The notes: generated from the letters alone by a model not told the origin. Shown: positions 36,067 to 50,400, counted from the first letter of the stretch. The stretch: 64,000 bases of DNA from Lanius collurio (GCA_020086605.1 JACBWW010000003.1:4138489-4202488); one strand, 5' to 3'. A program made the numbers and translations.

Positions 36067-39000
36067 AGTATCCTTACTCTTATCTGTACTTTATCCTATT
36101 GCTTTTTCTTTTTATTTTTTTTTTTTGTCTTGACTATAGAAAAAAAAAATCTGGTTTAGCATTGTAGCTACGTATAATAATGAAAATAACCTTCAGAATT
36201 TTCCAATACCTATTTCAGAAATCCATTTATGACAGTGAGATATATTTTTATGATACTATTGTTGTCATTTTTGTTATTAGTATTGTTGTTATTCTTCAGT
36301 GCCTCCTAATGATCCTGTTTATAGAAATGAAAACAGTGAGACTTATACAATTAAATTTGAGAAATTTATTATGATGAAAGCCTTTGCAGCTAACATTACT
36401 AACATCCATTTAGCAAACTGCATTTCTCAGTCACTCTTTGTTTACACAAATAGTTATATATATTTGTTTCCTGTTTAGGTACTAGTAATAACTCAACTTC
36501 CTTCATCTCCTACATCTCTTGGATGTAGACTACTAGCAGATCACCTCAGCTTGCAAATCTTTTTCATTGCCCTGGAAAAGTCTGAAAACACTTGCTTTTC
36601 TGACTCTGTATTTAAACCAAGTTTTCTGTTACTCAGATCTCTGTGGATAACTTAATAGTATCACAGAGAAAGAATTAAAAACACCTATAGAAGCTCCTGC
36701 ACTAACTGCTACAATGATCACCTCAAAGTGGATTTTAGACATTAGTTTATCATTATTCTTACTCCATTTTTGCCAAAAAAACTTCTTCTGAATAATAATA
36801 ACAATAAAAAAGTAATTTACTCCTCAAATTGGGATAGTGTCTGAGTACTCCAAAGAGAAATCACTAGATGACCACAAAAAAGCCTTTTGTGATATTTAGT
36901 TTAGAAATTGTCAGTGTTGATCAAGGAACCTCGGCAGGCACAGAAATAGACAAAGTACAAGGCAAAGCAGGGCAAAACAGAACCCTGTGTAATGGCTGAA
37001 ACAGTGGGTTTTAGTATTGCATTTCTGCTCAAGACACTTTTTACATAATTTCACCTCAGTTTGCTAACATTTTGCTTTTTCACAAAAGAGAAAGAGAGAG
37101 AAGTTTGGCAAAGATCAAACACACATACAATGTGAATTTTTTCCATGTTGTGAGCTGGTTTATTTCACCTTAGCTATCCCCCAGAAAACTCCATAGAGTG
37201 AAAACTCAGTGAGTAAATCCATGTTGAGCTTGATGAACCTAGGGCTCAGTCCATAGGAGACCAATACTCAGTGGAAATAAGAAATTTCTCTTCTGTGAAA
37301 ATTTCCTCATAGACTTAAATTATATTTATCATTTTTTTGGAATATAATTTGTGTCAGTCAGAGACTTGATAAAAAGCAATAATGAGTGATTACAATGTCT
37401 AGGGTTATACTCAATACAATAGCTTGCTTATAGCTTACCATAGCCTTAAATTCACACTGGGACTGCTCTACTCTTGAGAGTTCATAACTCTGGTGTTCAA
37501 CATTTTTTTTCTGTGAGGCTTTTTTTTATTTTAATTAACTCTACAAACAGTGAACACTATAAGATAGGTACCAGGGAGTCAGCAGTGGCACTGCTGATGT
37601 GCTGTGCAAGGCATGGGCACAGAAGAGGGATCCTGGGGAGTGCTGCTGACCACGGGCTATCTCAGGCATCTTCCACTTCTCCCTTCTGCCAGGCCCAGGA
37701 GAAACTGGTGCTCACCCAGCCCTCCTCAGAGCCAGTCTGGAGGCCAGACAAGATGCCAACAAAGAAAGGAATACTTTTCTGTCAGTTTACTCCACTGAGC
37801 CATCCCTCGGGGGATTTGGAAGCACACCCCTACCAGGACATGAGAGTAGGCAGACGCACATAGCCAGGGCAGGGAGGAAAGACAGGGGAGAGGGAAGATT
37901 GCTCTGTCTGGCGGCAGCTAGCTGTCAGATCAGATTAGCTGTATCATAAAACAGTGTGCTATGGCACAGCTCCAATATAAACCCAAGGCTGCAGCACTTG
38001 AGTGGGATGAGGAAGCTTATTTGTGTGTTCCTGTATTCGAGACATGATTCCACTGTGCAGTGGATTAGTGAGCTGATCTACGTAAAAAGAAATATAAAGC
38101 AAATTGAAAACAAAAACAGAAAACCAACCAAACATACAAAAAGGATTATTATTTTGAACATCTTGGGGTTTTGATCTATTTTCCACCACTACATGCAGTA
38201 TCATCATGCCACAAGGGAAGAGAAAATGGGAATAGGGTTGTCCTCAAGCAGTGCTGACACCTGAAATCCATTACTGCAAAATTAAGACCAAGTACATGTG
38301 CCCTTATAACTAAACATCAGTTAGGTTCCTTGATTAGGAGTGTCAATCATGTAACTGTGAGTTTATTTCTGTGGTTATTATTATACCTAGGAATAGTTAA
38401 CTTTATCCAAAATTATACTACAATTGAAAAATAATCCATTAAATGGACCGAAATTTTTAAATTGAAAATCACTTCTAAAACCATTTCAGTTGAGGACAAA
38501 CTATTTGTATGAACACTGATGGATGCTGACTGAATTTCGTTAATTTGCCAACTAGATGGTAGTTACCTGTAGAGATATCTTATAACTCAGTGGAACAGAT
38601 ATCATTATATAATTCACATTAATTTATATGATGTGAAAGACAATATTATGAGTTAACTAAAATAATTGCTTGAGATATTTTAAAATATCATCCAGTATAA
38701 AATCTATTGTAAGAGTGTGCACACAGCTGGGTTTTTTCTTCTTTCTCATTTTCACTCTGATTTTTATAAATAAGGTCCCAAATTAGTCTAAAATTAACCA
38801 ATTTGAAAGTATATAAAAACATCATAAACAATGCATTTATCCTAAAAATGGAAGAATTGTGTCTTAAAATAAATAGGCAATAAGCAGAGAATATGTTGGA
38901 ATATTTTTGTAGTGCTTATACACACAAGGGTTGACAAATAATTTAATGACCATTTTACTCGAGCAATGTGGCTTTTGAGACACCAAAAAACCTACCAGAA

Positions 39001-40386
39001 AATAGTCTTTCCCTAAACTTGATACAAGTGCTTGGAACAGTGTTTAGAAGTTCTTAAGCTGCTATTTCTTGAGCTTTCAAAATATAGAGTGATTTTCTTT
39101 CCTGTTCATGCTCAATCATTCCACTTTGGAAAACACCCAGCCTCTCTTGCTATCAGTGCCATCACTTCAGTTCCACGAGTTTTCTCTCCGTTATTGCAAA
39201 TCTTCTATATCCCAAATCTTTATTTTCCCCTATTCATTCCCCCCATGAAGTAGTTTGATTTTCTGTCTCCTTTTGCAAATAGTACACATCAAGTGTTCAT
39301 CCTTCTGTTTTAGTTATTCAGCTTCCCTCAGACATAGCTGGACATCCTCCCACACGTGCATCTGCTTTGCACGGAATTGGTGCTGTGCACACAGCAAGGC
39401 CAGGGAGGGTCAGTGCTACTCTTGCCTGGAACCACAAGGAAAGACAGAAACTGGGCTGAACATGAACTTCTGGGAAAAACTTCCCATTCAAGGAATCAGA
39501 AGAGGAGAGGGAGCTCTGTATTTTTCTGTCCAAAGGAAGGGCAGAGAGCCCATTTCTAACTAAGTGTGAATGGCAAAGAGCAGACAATATAAGGTTTATC
39601 TTCCAGGCTAAGTATTTCTCATGTAGGTATTGAGGAGAGATGGTAAACACCCAAATCATGAACAATGAGCTCTGAAACTGCTTTTCTGAATTTTTCTTTT
39701 GACAAATTAACCTCTAGGACTTGCATTTTTAGATTTTGTAATAAGGTGTATTACCAAGGAGGGAGGATTTATGTAGTCAGTATACAAATGATTCTGCTTC
39801 TGTTCTAAACCGTGTTTTCACTCTAAACCATGTTTTAGATCCACAGTGGTGTATATACAAATACATTTTCAGTTAAAGATCAGTAGCTATACTTTACACA
39901 AAAAATGCCAAGGCCAATATATTGTATAGATATTGACCAATCAAGTGTTTTAAAGCAAGTTACATTTAAGACACGTGTTGTGAACAAGTATGAAAGATTC
40001 TGATATTCAAACCAGTTTCTGCTGAATATCATTTAATCATATTATTTTACAAATATTTCTTACTAGGATCTCAGAGTTAAAATGTATCATTGTGACCCCT
40101 TTCCAGAAGACATTTTAAGCTATTGTATAATATAAAATATTGCACCATCTTGAAAGTATAAATAAATAAACAAGATTTGTTATGCTAGTCACAATGCTAA
40201 TGCATAATGGTCCCCACTTTTCAATTTCCTGATTATTACTTTTCCAATTTATCTAATCTTTAAAATCAAAGGCGAATTCTTTGCTGAGCATCCACCCTCT
40301 CATATTTTATTTAACTTCACCCTTGTTTCTGCTTTGTGTCTGCCAGCTAGTGTAGTTTCATTTCACTTCAATCCATTTTCTGTCTC
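36067..40386. other. Unassigned non-coding DNA
   Basis: No gene or named repeat. The 129-codon frame at 37474-37863 and the 102- and 115-codon frames at 39255-39665 lie in locally GC-richer DNA but show no domain, and they overlap open frames in other phases. A T-rich patch is at about 36107-36127. Confidence 0.4.
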
Positions 40387-40460
40387 AAAAAAAAAAAAAA
40401 AAAGAAGGAAAAAGTAGATAGATATAAAGACAGACAGAGAAACAGTGGAGAGAAAAAAAA
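40387..40460. repeat. Poly(A) and A-rich low-complexity tract
   Basis: A17 at 40387-40403, then A/G-rich sequence and a second A run ending at about 40460. Confidence 0.85.
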
Positions 40461-42584
40461 AAAGAGAAAACACTTGCAGTGGACAAAATATATCAATTAA
40501 AAATAGGTTAAAAATAGTCTTTCATGTGCAGTGCATGTCCCTGAGCTAGATTAACATTGCTGTGAGCATGTTGCACTAGTCAGTTCATTGCCTGAGGAAA
40601 GTTTGCAGGCAAAATTCATCCGCACAGCTAGCACACTTGAAAGACTCAGGCACAGGGCTGTGTTCATGGTCTGGCAACAACAAAACACCTGCTTGAAGTT
40701 GAGACAGAATAGCAAGCTGGATGGAGTTCAAAAGAATCGAATGATAATCACACCCTGATTAACAGAAAAGTGAATTACTGTAGTCCTTTGTCAATAGCTG
40801 GCCTATTTGCATACTATCTTGCAATGCCCAACAGGTTAGAACTTTTTAGTTACACATGGTCAAATATTAAAAAATGGAAGGAAAAAACTTTATGCCTGTG
40901 TAACTCAGAGACATTGCATGCATATTGTGTGTGTTACATCTTCTTAATGCTATCTAGTCTGATGTTGGCAAAGTGCATGGATAATTCCACCCACTGTCTT
41001 TCCTCCTTTTCCCATTCCCCACCTACCAAATACACCAGGCAAACAACAAACACAGCCTATAATTTTGTTTGGCACAAGTTTTTTAGTATATTTGACAGCA
41101 AACAACTGTATATTAAACCAATTTGTTTCAGCAGATGAAAGTGAATAATTTTTGATTCAGTCCATTAGAGCTGCTCTTGGCTATGTGAGCTTTTTGAGGT
41201 TTATCAGCAAAAAAACCCTGTAACAAACTACAATGCCAGAACATAAAACATGGAATGTACTACCTTAATTTCATACTGGATGCCTTTTGTTTCATAATTG
41301 AGTTTTCTGTGAATACCCTGGGTTTTATTTTAGATTAGTTTCAAAACTGAATGTTGTCATGATAAAATGAGCACTTCTGTATTCATATCTTTACATTGCT
41401 AATAAGGTAGTGAGGCATGTCAAAATGGAAATAGAAAACATAATAAAGCCAAATTAAAACTGTTGCTTGTTGTTTTCCTTTATATTATAAATTTAATCTT
41501 GCTTCATAAGTATTTATAGAAAATATCTTCTTTTGCTGCATCATAAACAAAGTCCTGCTGGACCACATCTTCCATTTATTCAAAGAATAGGCAAAAGCAC
41601 AGATTTCAACTGTCTTTGGCAATGTCTCTCCTTAGTAGGAAAGATTATGAGAGGAAGTCATCTCATGGGATCATTTACCTACTCTAGCTGAGATATCAAA
41701 TGTGTAATAGGAAATATGTCACATGTCTAGCTTGTTCTTAAAAATATTCAAAGCTTAAGATTCTAGCCACAGAAAATATTTTCAAAAATACTACCTACAT
41801 CTCCATTATTCCAATGTAAATGTAAGCATGCTTACTTATGACTTATGCTACTTGGTCAAGGAAAAAAGATTAATTAGTTTCTCACTGCAATAATCTTCCA
41901 TTTATTAGAAAATTAGTGATTGGTCTCCACTTTCTTCTACAGCTTGATGAGGACTAGGAACTTCAGTCTTCCTGCATTAAAAATGCTTTCTAAGTCTCTA
42001 AATACCATGTTAGTTTCATGCACAGACTTTCAGCTGATCCTCTCAGGGCTTAGAAGTGACACAGCAGAAGTATGATTTTATGTGTCTTATGGGTCTCCTC
42101 TTTTCTGGTTTAGTAAGAATTCTGAATTTAGACTAATATTTGTCTTGTGACGTTAAATTTCTTTCTGCAAAATTTTCCTATGGTCAGTTCTCTCCCCATG
42201 TTGGTTTTACAGTAGATAACTATCTCCCTTGTTTGAAAAATATGAATCTATTCTCTTTTCCTTGTGGACAGTTTTTGTAGTGTTTTGTGACAATTTTAAA
42301 TTGTCTTCCTGTTCGCTAAAGATTTTGTGGTTGTGTTGCTTCCCTCTTGCTTAATAAACATTCCATCATCTATGTCACAAAAAGAAATCTTGAACAGGAC
42401 AACAACAGATGACATGTTTGATTTTATCAGTGAACCATAATCTTTGCTATCCTTTCTTTGCTGATACTGTAGCATTTTTTAAAAAAACATGTCTTTCTAA
42501 CTGGCTTGGGAAAATGCCATGTGCACAATGTTAAAAGATTTCTATTTAAAAAATGTATGTTCTGCTTCTGCTTTGTCTACAGAG
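40461..42584. other. Unassigned AT-rich non-coding DNA
   Basis: No gene recognised. The last 200 bases (42380-42584) may be a more decayed continuation of the CR1 relic that follows. The 122-codon frame at 40770-41138 has no motifs. Confidence 0.4.
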
Positions 42585-42950
42585 CCTACTACTCTGTAAT
42601 AGAAGGAAATAATTTGCTATGGACAAATCCATTCTGGCTAATAGCCAGTTTTCCATTACTTGCCAGGTTGCAAATACTTTGTTGGATCATGTTTTTGGTT
42701 GAGTAATATTCTGAGCACTGAAATTAAACTGGTGGATCTGTAGTTCTCTTGTACCTCCTTTAAGAATGCCTCTCATTTTAGAGATGGGAAGTCCATCTGC
42801 CGTGCTCCAGTCTTCAGTATCATTCCCATCCTTTGTGGCCTCAGAGATCATTTCTAATAGCTCTGAAATCACTGTAGTACTTTCAGTAATTTCGGATGGG
42901 GTACGTAGTGTTCACGTGCTAAAGTATCTTCTGAACAACTTAAATGGCAG
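42585..42950 (-). mobile_element. Ancient CR1/L3-type LINE relic, reverse-transcriptase region
   Basis: On the plus strand it reads as reverse complement of an old CR1/L3 ORF2. 'acaaatccattctggctaatagcc' is followed by 'gcactgaaattaaactggtggatctgtagttctc', 'gatgggaagtccatctgccgtgctccagtcttcagta', 'agagatcatttctaatagctctgaaatcac' and 'tttcggatggggtacg'. This block order is that of the RT thumb and palm segment in amniote-wide relics. The frame is destroyed. It is of similar age to the plus-strand relics at 22.7 and 25.9 kb. Confidence 0.75.
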
Positions 42951-44018
42951 GCAAAGATGAGTGTCACACTTGATGACTATTAAAGTACAGAGATTGCTCA
43001 GGCTTCATAATTTGGGAAGGTGTGTTGTTAAGGAAAGCTTGTGGGGAAGAGATATTTATGAAGTGTTAGCGTATCCTTTCCCAAAATCATTATTGTAGCA
43101 CTGACATTATTTCATGTCATTAAACGTCATTTGATCTGATGCCATTACTATAGTTTTAAATAATGGGTTGAGGGAGAATAAAGATGTGTCTACAAACCTG
43201 TGTTGCCTCAGTGACAAGCTGATCAAAGGGAAGGGTGCTTGGAGATACCTAGTAATGTCAGTGCTGTTATATCGATTGCAGAGAACTGTGTTTTGAAAAT
43301 GAGAATATAAGGTCATTTTAAAATCAATGGTGTTGCACTGTGTCATAGACTTCCAGACCAGCTATGTAGGTTCAGAAGAAATACCTGAGCTAGATCACAC
43401 TGGCTTTCCAACAGGCAGCAGAACCACCAGATATCCAGCTATTGTCTTCATATTGGCATTCTAGATTACATTTATAAATGAAAATTTTATAACATTTCAC
43501 GTTTTGAGATGAATGCATAAAAGTAGTTCCTAAAAAGTTACAAAAGTTACACTTTTGCAGCCTTTGTGTAATTCTCCGTAACTATGTAATTTCCTTTATA
43601 GGAACTCAAGTGACAATTCTGATCATCTTTTGGTGCCTTTTCCACAAGCTTTCTACAATTTTTGAAACAAAATTTAACAAAATGGGCTTTTAAATAAGGC
43701 ATGGTTTGAATGTCTATTCCTGATTAGCTCCAAGATAAGATTTTTCTCCTCCCTCATCAATTCAGATTATTAATATTACTTTCCTTATCCTTATTTTGGA
43801 TCTTATGGAACAACAGACTTAGAGGAAGTCAAATGTGTCAGAAACTGGTTATGTTTATTGGTGACAGTTTTTTCATGAAATGCAGTACTGAAACACCTGT
43901 ATGCAAAAATATGCCTCAGGTGAAGAGGAGCTTCTCTTTCTTTGGGAACTCTTTTGGGAGCTGAACTGCTGCTACAGCACAACCGTGTTGTCCCAAGTTT
44001 TGTAACAGTATTTTTGCC
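42951..44018. other. Unassigned non-coding DNA
   Basis: No gene or named repeat seen between the old minus-strand CR1 relic and the young CR1 3' end that follows. Open frames stay below 80 codons. Confidence 0.45.
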
Positions 44019-44163
44019 CAATCCCTGGAAGTGTTCAAGGCAGTGTTAGATGGGGCCCTGGGCAACAGGATCCAGTGGGTGGCATCCCTACACATCGCAG
44101 GGGTTTGGAGCTACATGATCTTCAAGGTCCTTCTCAACCCAACCCACTCTATGATTCTGTGAT
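44019..44163 (+). mobile_element. CR1 LINE 3' end fragment
   Basis: 'cctggaagtgttcaaggc', 'ttagatggggccctgggcaac', 'gatcttcaaggtccttctcaacccaaccca' and the tail 'ctctatgattctgtgat' are the standard CR1 3' end. The copy is 145 bases, strongly 5'-truncated and only moderately diverged. Confidence 0.92.
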
Positions 44164-47100
44164 AACCACTGATAGCCCCACAAAGCCATGACAGCAGAAA
44201 ATTCTGGAGCACATATGGCTACTGTGTGGCTTCTAAGTAATTCTACCACCACTATTGCAACAGGTGCTATTGCCAAGCATTGCAAGACTTAGAGAAAAAG
44301 AAAAAACCTGTATGCACTGTGGTGTGCACTCTCTCTAAAAGTCATCTCACAATATTGTTTCCAGATTGCTTTCCTGGCCTGATTTATTTCCAGTGAATAT
44401 TAAGACTCAAGTATTCAGGTGTGATGACTTGCTTTGCAACATCTATTATTGGATTTAACTTGGAGCTGTGGCTGTGTTTATTCAAATGGGTTGAAATTAT
44501 CCTAATGGATGTGACCTCTACTACTGGCATTATCAGATTCCTGTGTACACTACTTTTCCATCACTTGAAGTAAGTAATCCTTGTTTCCTCTGCCTTAAAA
44601 AGGTTTTGATTTACAGCCAAGCAGGCTTTTGCAGACATGATAGGTTTGCAGTACAATATCTGGATAATGTAATTTTTTTATTAAATGGCTTGGCTGAGAG
44701 CACAGTGAGATGATTCAAACAGGGCAAGCTGAAAATGAAGTTTTCAACAGATCAGCTTTTCCTTAGCTTCATAAAAGTCTCATACGTAGATATTTGGGTC
44801 ATACAAAACATTACCATGTCCCTGTTAATTAAAAACTGTTGCTGCTTATTCTGAATTTCACCTGTACTCTTCTGTTTAACTTCTGCATTTGGCTTGTGGA
44901 GGGAGTGATAGTCTAACAATGAAAACTCAGATGCTCAAACCACTGACTATGGGCATTGTTCTGATTGCACAGCTGATATATTCTCCTCTGCATCTGGACG
45001 ATATCTACTCTTAGACTCTGCTTTTAGACAGTTGGATTGTGAACTTGCTTCTTTTTCCTTGAGTGGATGAATCGTTCCCAAGAGTAACAAAATCTACAGT
45101 AAGAAGGGGAGAGCTCCTCTGAAGACTTTGATTCAGCCTGAGTTTGTAAATATCTGTGCACTGCCTTGTCAACCTGAGGTTCAAGATCAATTTCATAGAG
45201 TTCAGAGTGAGTTTTGTCTACACTTTTCAAGAGCCAGACCTGAAGTCCTTGCCCAGAAAAACAGATGCAGAGGCTTGTAAGGTTAGTGGAATATCAAGGA
45301 AATGGAAGTTATGAAGAGGCTGTTCTGTGAATGCAAGGTCTGACTGGGAAATGAAATTCTACTGTCTTCTGATCATGCCAGAGACCACAGCACAAGCCTC
45401 CTGCTGCCACAGCAAATATTCCACCATGTCAGCTATACATGATTTACATGGGAATCCTGGATTACTGTAGCCACATAAACACAGAGACTGAATTTCTCTG
45501 ACATAATGTAGATTAGCTCATCTAAGTCCAGTCTGATAACTCATTTTTCTAGCGTTCTCCCTAACAGACAAACACTTGAAATTGTCTTATTCACTCTTTT
45601 GGAACAACACCAAAAGAGAATAAATAAATAGCATCACTTTTGAGTGACCCATAGTTCTATATGATTACAGATTAATATCTTAAAAAATATTGCACCATCT
45701 TCTTCATCAGAAGATATTTTGTTGCTATTTCAACATGCATAAAAGGATCAGAATTATGATTGTGATATTTATGAAAATGCATACAGGTGTTTATAACAAC
45801 CTATAGTAGTTTGGATATTAATGGAGAATAAGTGCTTGTTAATTCAGCAAAATGTCTGAGCTGTAGCATGGACATGAATCCAGTTCCATATCAATCCATT
45901 CATTGCCTCTCTGAGTCCAAAAGCTTCCCATTTTTGGCCTCCTGCATCTGCTTGTCTAGTTAAATAGTCCCTACTGAGATTTCTGTAATTCAGAAGGGTG
46001 TCTGGAAAATCAAATGCAAGTTTTGAGGATATCTAGTTCAGCAAAGGTGGCGCTCAGGATCTTCTAACCTGTTACAGATTTTTTTGATTAATTTTTTTAT
46101 TAGAATTGTAAGCAAGGCATTTCCAGGTATTTTAGAGCTAGTACTGTATACTTTCGGATCATAATATCCTTTTTGGAAACAGATTTATGCCAATAATGGA
46201 GACATGCATGACAAATTTATATCTTAATTGTAAATTGCCATATGAGAATTTTTCACGTAAATTAAGATACACTAATTTTATTTATTCAGTTATATTTAAA
46301 CTAAATTTATATTGTGATGTTTCCTCTATGCCATGACTGAGTTTTCACCTTTTCATGTGAAAACATTGTAGCAGCTCAAGCAACCTTAGGAATTTCCTGT
46401 CATCACATAGCAATAAAGTACAAATGGGACTGTGGAAATTTCTTCTTTCTTAACATGATCACATTTACATGAATGCAAGAATCCAAATTCTATCACTACT
46501 CATCTATACTAACTTTTTAATTATGTCTTGACACCTGAGCCAAGAATAAACACTTTTAACTGATCAATTAGAAAAAGGCACTTTTTTTTTTTTTTTCCAT
46601 TTTTTGGGGTTTTTTTTGGACAGAGGTAGTAAATAGGAGCTACGCAGATAGGTTCTCTGTTCTAAGAGACTGCAGAGTTCATTCCTCACACTTGTTATTC
46701 CAGACATGCAAAAGCTCTTAACAACCAAAATGAATCAAGGTAGCATGACTGTAGTAGCTCACAGATGTAATATTTCATAAGGAAACTAATTATTTTTCAT
46801 TCTAATTTCTGTAGAAGAAAATAGGCTTAAGAAATGCAGACAGTAGCACCAGATGATCATAAAGAAAGAGTCAAGTGAAAAGGAAGTTTTTCCTTCAGAT
46901 CAATCCATGCAATCGGCTACCAACGCAATAAACAAGAAAAATTGTAAAGAATGGGAATCACTCCTGCCAGGAAAAGTAGTGTTTTCACACTAGTTCTTTG
47001 CTGTTAGTATTGCAGCAGAGGGAATTTTATACTAATTTGTTTCACAGTTAATATTCAGACAGTTGTAAAAAATGCCACTTGACCATCAGTACATACCTTT

Positions 47101-47419
47101 CACTTTCAAAAAATTATTGGAAAGGAAAATTAATTAGCCACCATTTTTCCTAAAGGTACTAAGTTAAACAACAACAACAAAAATAGAAGTAAACTAACCT
47201 CATTCTTCTGGAATTGATAGAAATAAATAATCAAACTCTTTTTTTCCCCCTGTTACCTACCTATTTCCTTAAGAGCTCTGTTTTTCACTTTCATTTTATT
47301 TGACTTTAGGAAGCACTAACCAGGCTAGGAAAAAGATCTTTTAAAAAAGATATTTATACTCAAACTTCAGAGGATAAAGACAATAGAAAGTGCAAAAATC
47401 AACCAAAATATTTTCAGAA
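44164..47419. other. Unassigned AT-rich non-coding DNA
   Basis: No gene or named repeat. A T-rich low-complexity tract occupies 46582-46618 (T16, then T-rich with GGGG). Open frames are below 70 codons. Confidence 0.45.
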
Positions 47420-47800
47420 ATAATTTAATTCTCATGTCACTGCTGACTGACAGCTCTAATAAATTCCTACATTTTAAGCAGACTTACATTTCACATGCAT
47501 TTGCTCTCCACTGCTGAGCAGAGTGGAACATCTATTGCCAAATGCATAAAATAACATTAGAAATGCAAACTTAATGTAGCCAATGGTAATGTGTTATTTA
47601 AAACTTATGAGCCTGAATAAGGGCTTATTTTCTCTAAATTGAAATTTATAGTTTCATTTTGAAGTGCTAACTTGAATATTGATGGGCTTCAGGCATGCTG
47701 TTATAAAATGGGAAGGAAAAACAAAGCAAGTAACTATGAGGCATAAAGCTGCTATTATGGTAATATATGGAAACTTATATAAAAACTGGATCCCAGTTAC
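47420..47800. promoter_or_regulatory. Candidate conserved non-coding element
   Basis: Non-repetitive AT-rich sequence with TGACAG (MEIS/TGIF-like) near 47449, a 'catgcatttgc' octamer-like site near 47495 and several ATTA cores. It has no transposon similarity. The judgement is by appearance and conservation is untested. Confidence 0.25.
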
Positions 47801-48661
47801 CTGTACTAATAGCAAAAAACATACAGCAGAATTTGTGCAACTGGTATAGGGAAGTCATATTTTCCTGCAATATATGTCAAATCTAGGTTTAGAATCACAA
47901 TATTTGAACACAGATGGCTAAAGAGTAATTTTGAAATAGCACCAGGAAGCAAGTGATAGTCTCATCTCTCCGTTTGGAACTTATTTGTTGGATTTTTTTC
48001 TCCACTTCCACTCTGATCAGTGAAAATAAAGAACAAAGACAGTGTTTCTCCGTTGCTTTTTGGCACCAGATTTTCTTGACACTGCATGGTTACACTATAC
48101 ATGGCTATAGGAAAGATAATTAAATTTCATTAAACACAAATCTTCTTCGATTTCAAAATAAAAAATGCCTCTCCACCCATATCTTGATTTTGCAGATATT
48201 CTAAATCACTGAAGACTTTTTCTACCTCATCTTTTCAAACATTTTATTGAGCCATATATACATACTTCAGGAATTATGCAGTATAGTTCAGATTTACAAA
48301 AATATGAATTTGAAAGTCCATAGTACTTGTCATCTCTTGATGCAAATACTTTACAAAGTAGTAAATAGTTTATAAAATACCCCTGGAAGAAGTGTTTATG
48401 ATTCAAAAACTTTATGATGATTAAAAAGATTATATTAGGAGTTACCTATTTTTTCTAAAAATCCCACGTATAGGTCAGTTGCTTAAATAAGAAAGGAATT
48501 CAGTCTCACAAATCAAATGTAGGCAATTCAGTCCTGCAGGTGGGATTCTTCACATTAAAAATGCCAATTTCCACAGACTGAAAGAGGTGAATTTCCTTAA
48601 ATACAGGTAAGGACACATGAGAGAAACATATTTTTAAACAGCCCAGACCAAACAAACCCAA
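47801..48661. other. Unassigned AT-rich non-coding DNA
   Basis: No gene, simple repeat or named element seen before the CR1 copy at 48662. Confidence 0.45.
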
Positions 48662-48880
48662 TCATAGAATGACAGAATCGTTTGGGTTGGAAGGGACCTT
48701 AGACATCATCTAGTTTCAATCCCTTGCTGTGAGCAGGAACACCTTCCACTACCCCAGGCTGCTCAGACCCCATCCAACCTGGCCTTGAACACTTCCAAGG
48801 ATGGAGCATCTGCAGATTTTTCTGGGAACTCTGTTCCAGTGCCTCACCACCTTCTCAGTAAAGAAATTCTCCTTAAAAAC
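48662..48880 (-). mobile_element. CR1 LINE 3' end fragment
   Basis: Clear reverse complement of the CR1 3' end: 'tcatagaatgacagaatcgtttgggttggaagggacctta', 'catcatctag', 'ccaacctggccttgaacacttccaaggatgg' and 'ctgttccagtgcctcaccac' through 'cagtaaagaaattctcctt'. About 220 bases with low divergence, so a comparatively young copy. The short plus frame across it is not a gene. Confidence 0.95.
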
Positions 48881-50289
48881 AAGTTCATTAATTATGACTT
48901 GGGTGTAGCTAGGCATCATGTTGTGCCTGTATGTCTTCTCAGTTCAATTGAATCATTAATCAGTCACATGTATAGTTGAGATAGTCTTTTTGGTTTTCTT
49001 GGGGTCTATTTGAAACTAGGTGATAGGTCTAACATTTGCAATTGATTATTCTGCTGTTGCAGAAACCCAGGTGGTAATTTTTGGTCGTTCTCAAAAATCC
49101 TCAAAGAAACAGCTCTTGCTGTATCACATTGGATTATTGCCCTTAAATGTGTTGATTATCAGTGTAAGTGGAATGTCCCAAAGGTTGCTCTCTGTGATTT
49201 CTGCTGCAGAAATGGTGAAACTGTACACAGATAAGACATTATAAACTAAGTCTTCAATGAAACTGATTGTTGTGTGAACAGCATTCCTGTCCATGCAGTT
49301 AAGATATTTAACAGATGCTCTGTTATGTAGTTAAAATTGTATGCAAATTTAGGATTGTAGACAGTTGAATAAAAACAACAATTTGAGATACTCTCCCAAT
49401 GCAGCTAAAGGTGCTGCCATAAGAACCCTTGTAATAGAGACTCCTTTTGCCACAGGACAGCTATCAAACATCCTGTTTAGGAGATTTGGTTCATTATATG
49501 AATATACCAGGGCTTATCATCTACTACCTATCATCTATTATTCTAGTAATATATATTAAAAAAGAAGGCATATTAACTAAAATAAAATACTATACTTTGT
49601 TGGTGCACAGAAATTCCTTAACTATTGTAACTTAGAGAAAATAAGAGTTGTCATATATTTCCTTAGTGCACATCATGGATTTGAGATCTTTATTCTTTAG
49701 TTCTTTGGTTTAGAATAAGATTTTGTCAAATGTGAACACACCTAAATTTGCCTTATTGGTCAAATTTATTCCACGTAATGGTAACATAAACTGTTCCTTA
49801 TCATTAAAACAGTTCCTTATCATTAAATTATTTTTCAAGTGATTCTCAAATTATTTTAGAAGATTTTACTAAAGGAAAAGCTTTTGGGATAATTTTATGC
49901 CTGTGAAAATTCTGAAAATGCTTAATTTATAGACAGATCCTTTATAATACACCAAGTTTAGGTGTCAAATCTATCAAGTTCTACTCAAAATATATATTTG
50001 CCCTCAGTGATCATTCCTAAAAGGAAGAAATATGGGCAGAAGGATACTCCAAGTAAAAACATCATGTTCAGGAAGAGAGTGATGACCGACTAGGATTTTC
50101 ATGATTTTGACCTGCTCCAAAAATTGCAGACTACACCCAGTCTCCTGTCTTGCTTTCTGACCACTGCCAGCTCAACTGAGCACCTTAGAGTAAGCTATCA
50201 GATAGTGGTTAAGGTAAGTTACAATATTAAGTTTTGGTCTTCCAAATCAATTAATTAGGTACCTATCTGGAGGATACAGAATATATTCA
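48881..50289. other. Unassigned non-coding DNA
   Basis: No gene or named repeat. It includes a two-copy 19-bp tandem duplication at 49790-49827 (ctgttccttatcatt, then cagttccttatcatt). Confidence 0.45.
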
Positions 50290-50400
50290 GGTTTTTTTGT
50301 TTGTATGTTGGTTTTGGGGTATTTGTTTGTTTGTTTGTTTTGGGAGTTTGTTTGGGGTTTTTGTTTGTTTGGATTGGTTTGGTTTTAATTTTATTTTTAT
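50290..50400. repeat. T/G-rich (TTTG)n low-complexity tract
   Basis: Imperfect TTTG/GGTTT repeats over about 110 bases with G runs of up to four. One strand is almost free of C. Confidence 0.85.
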
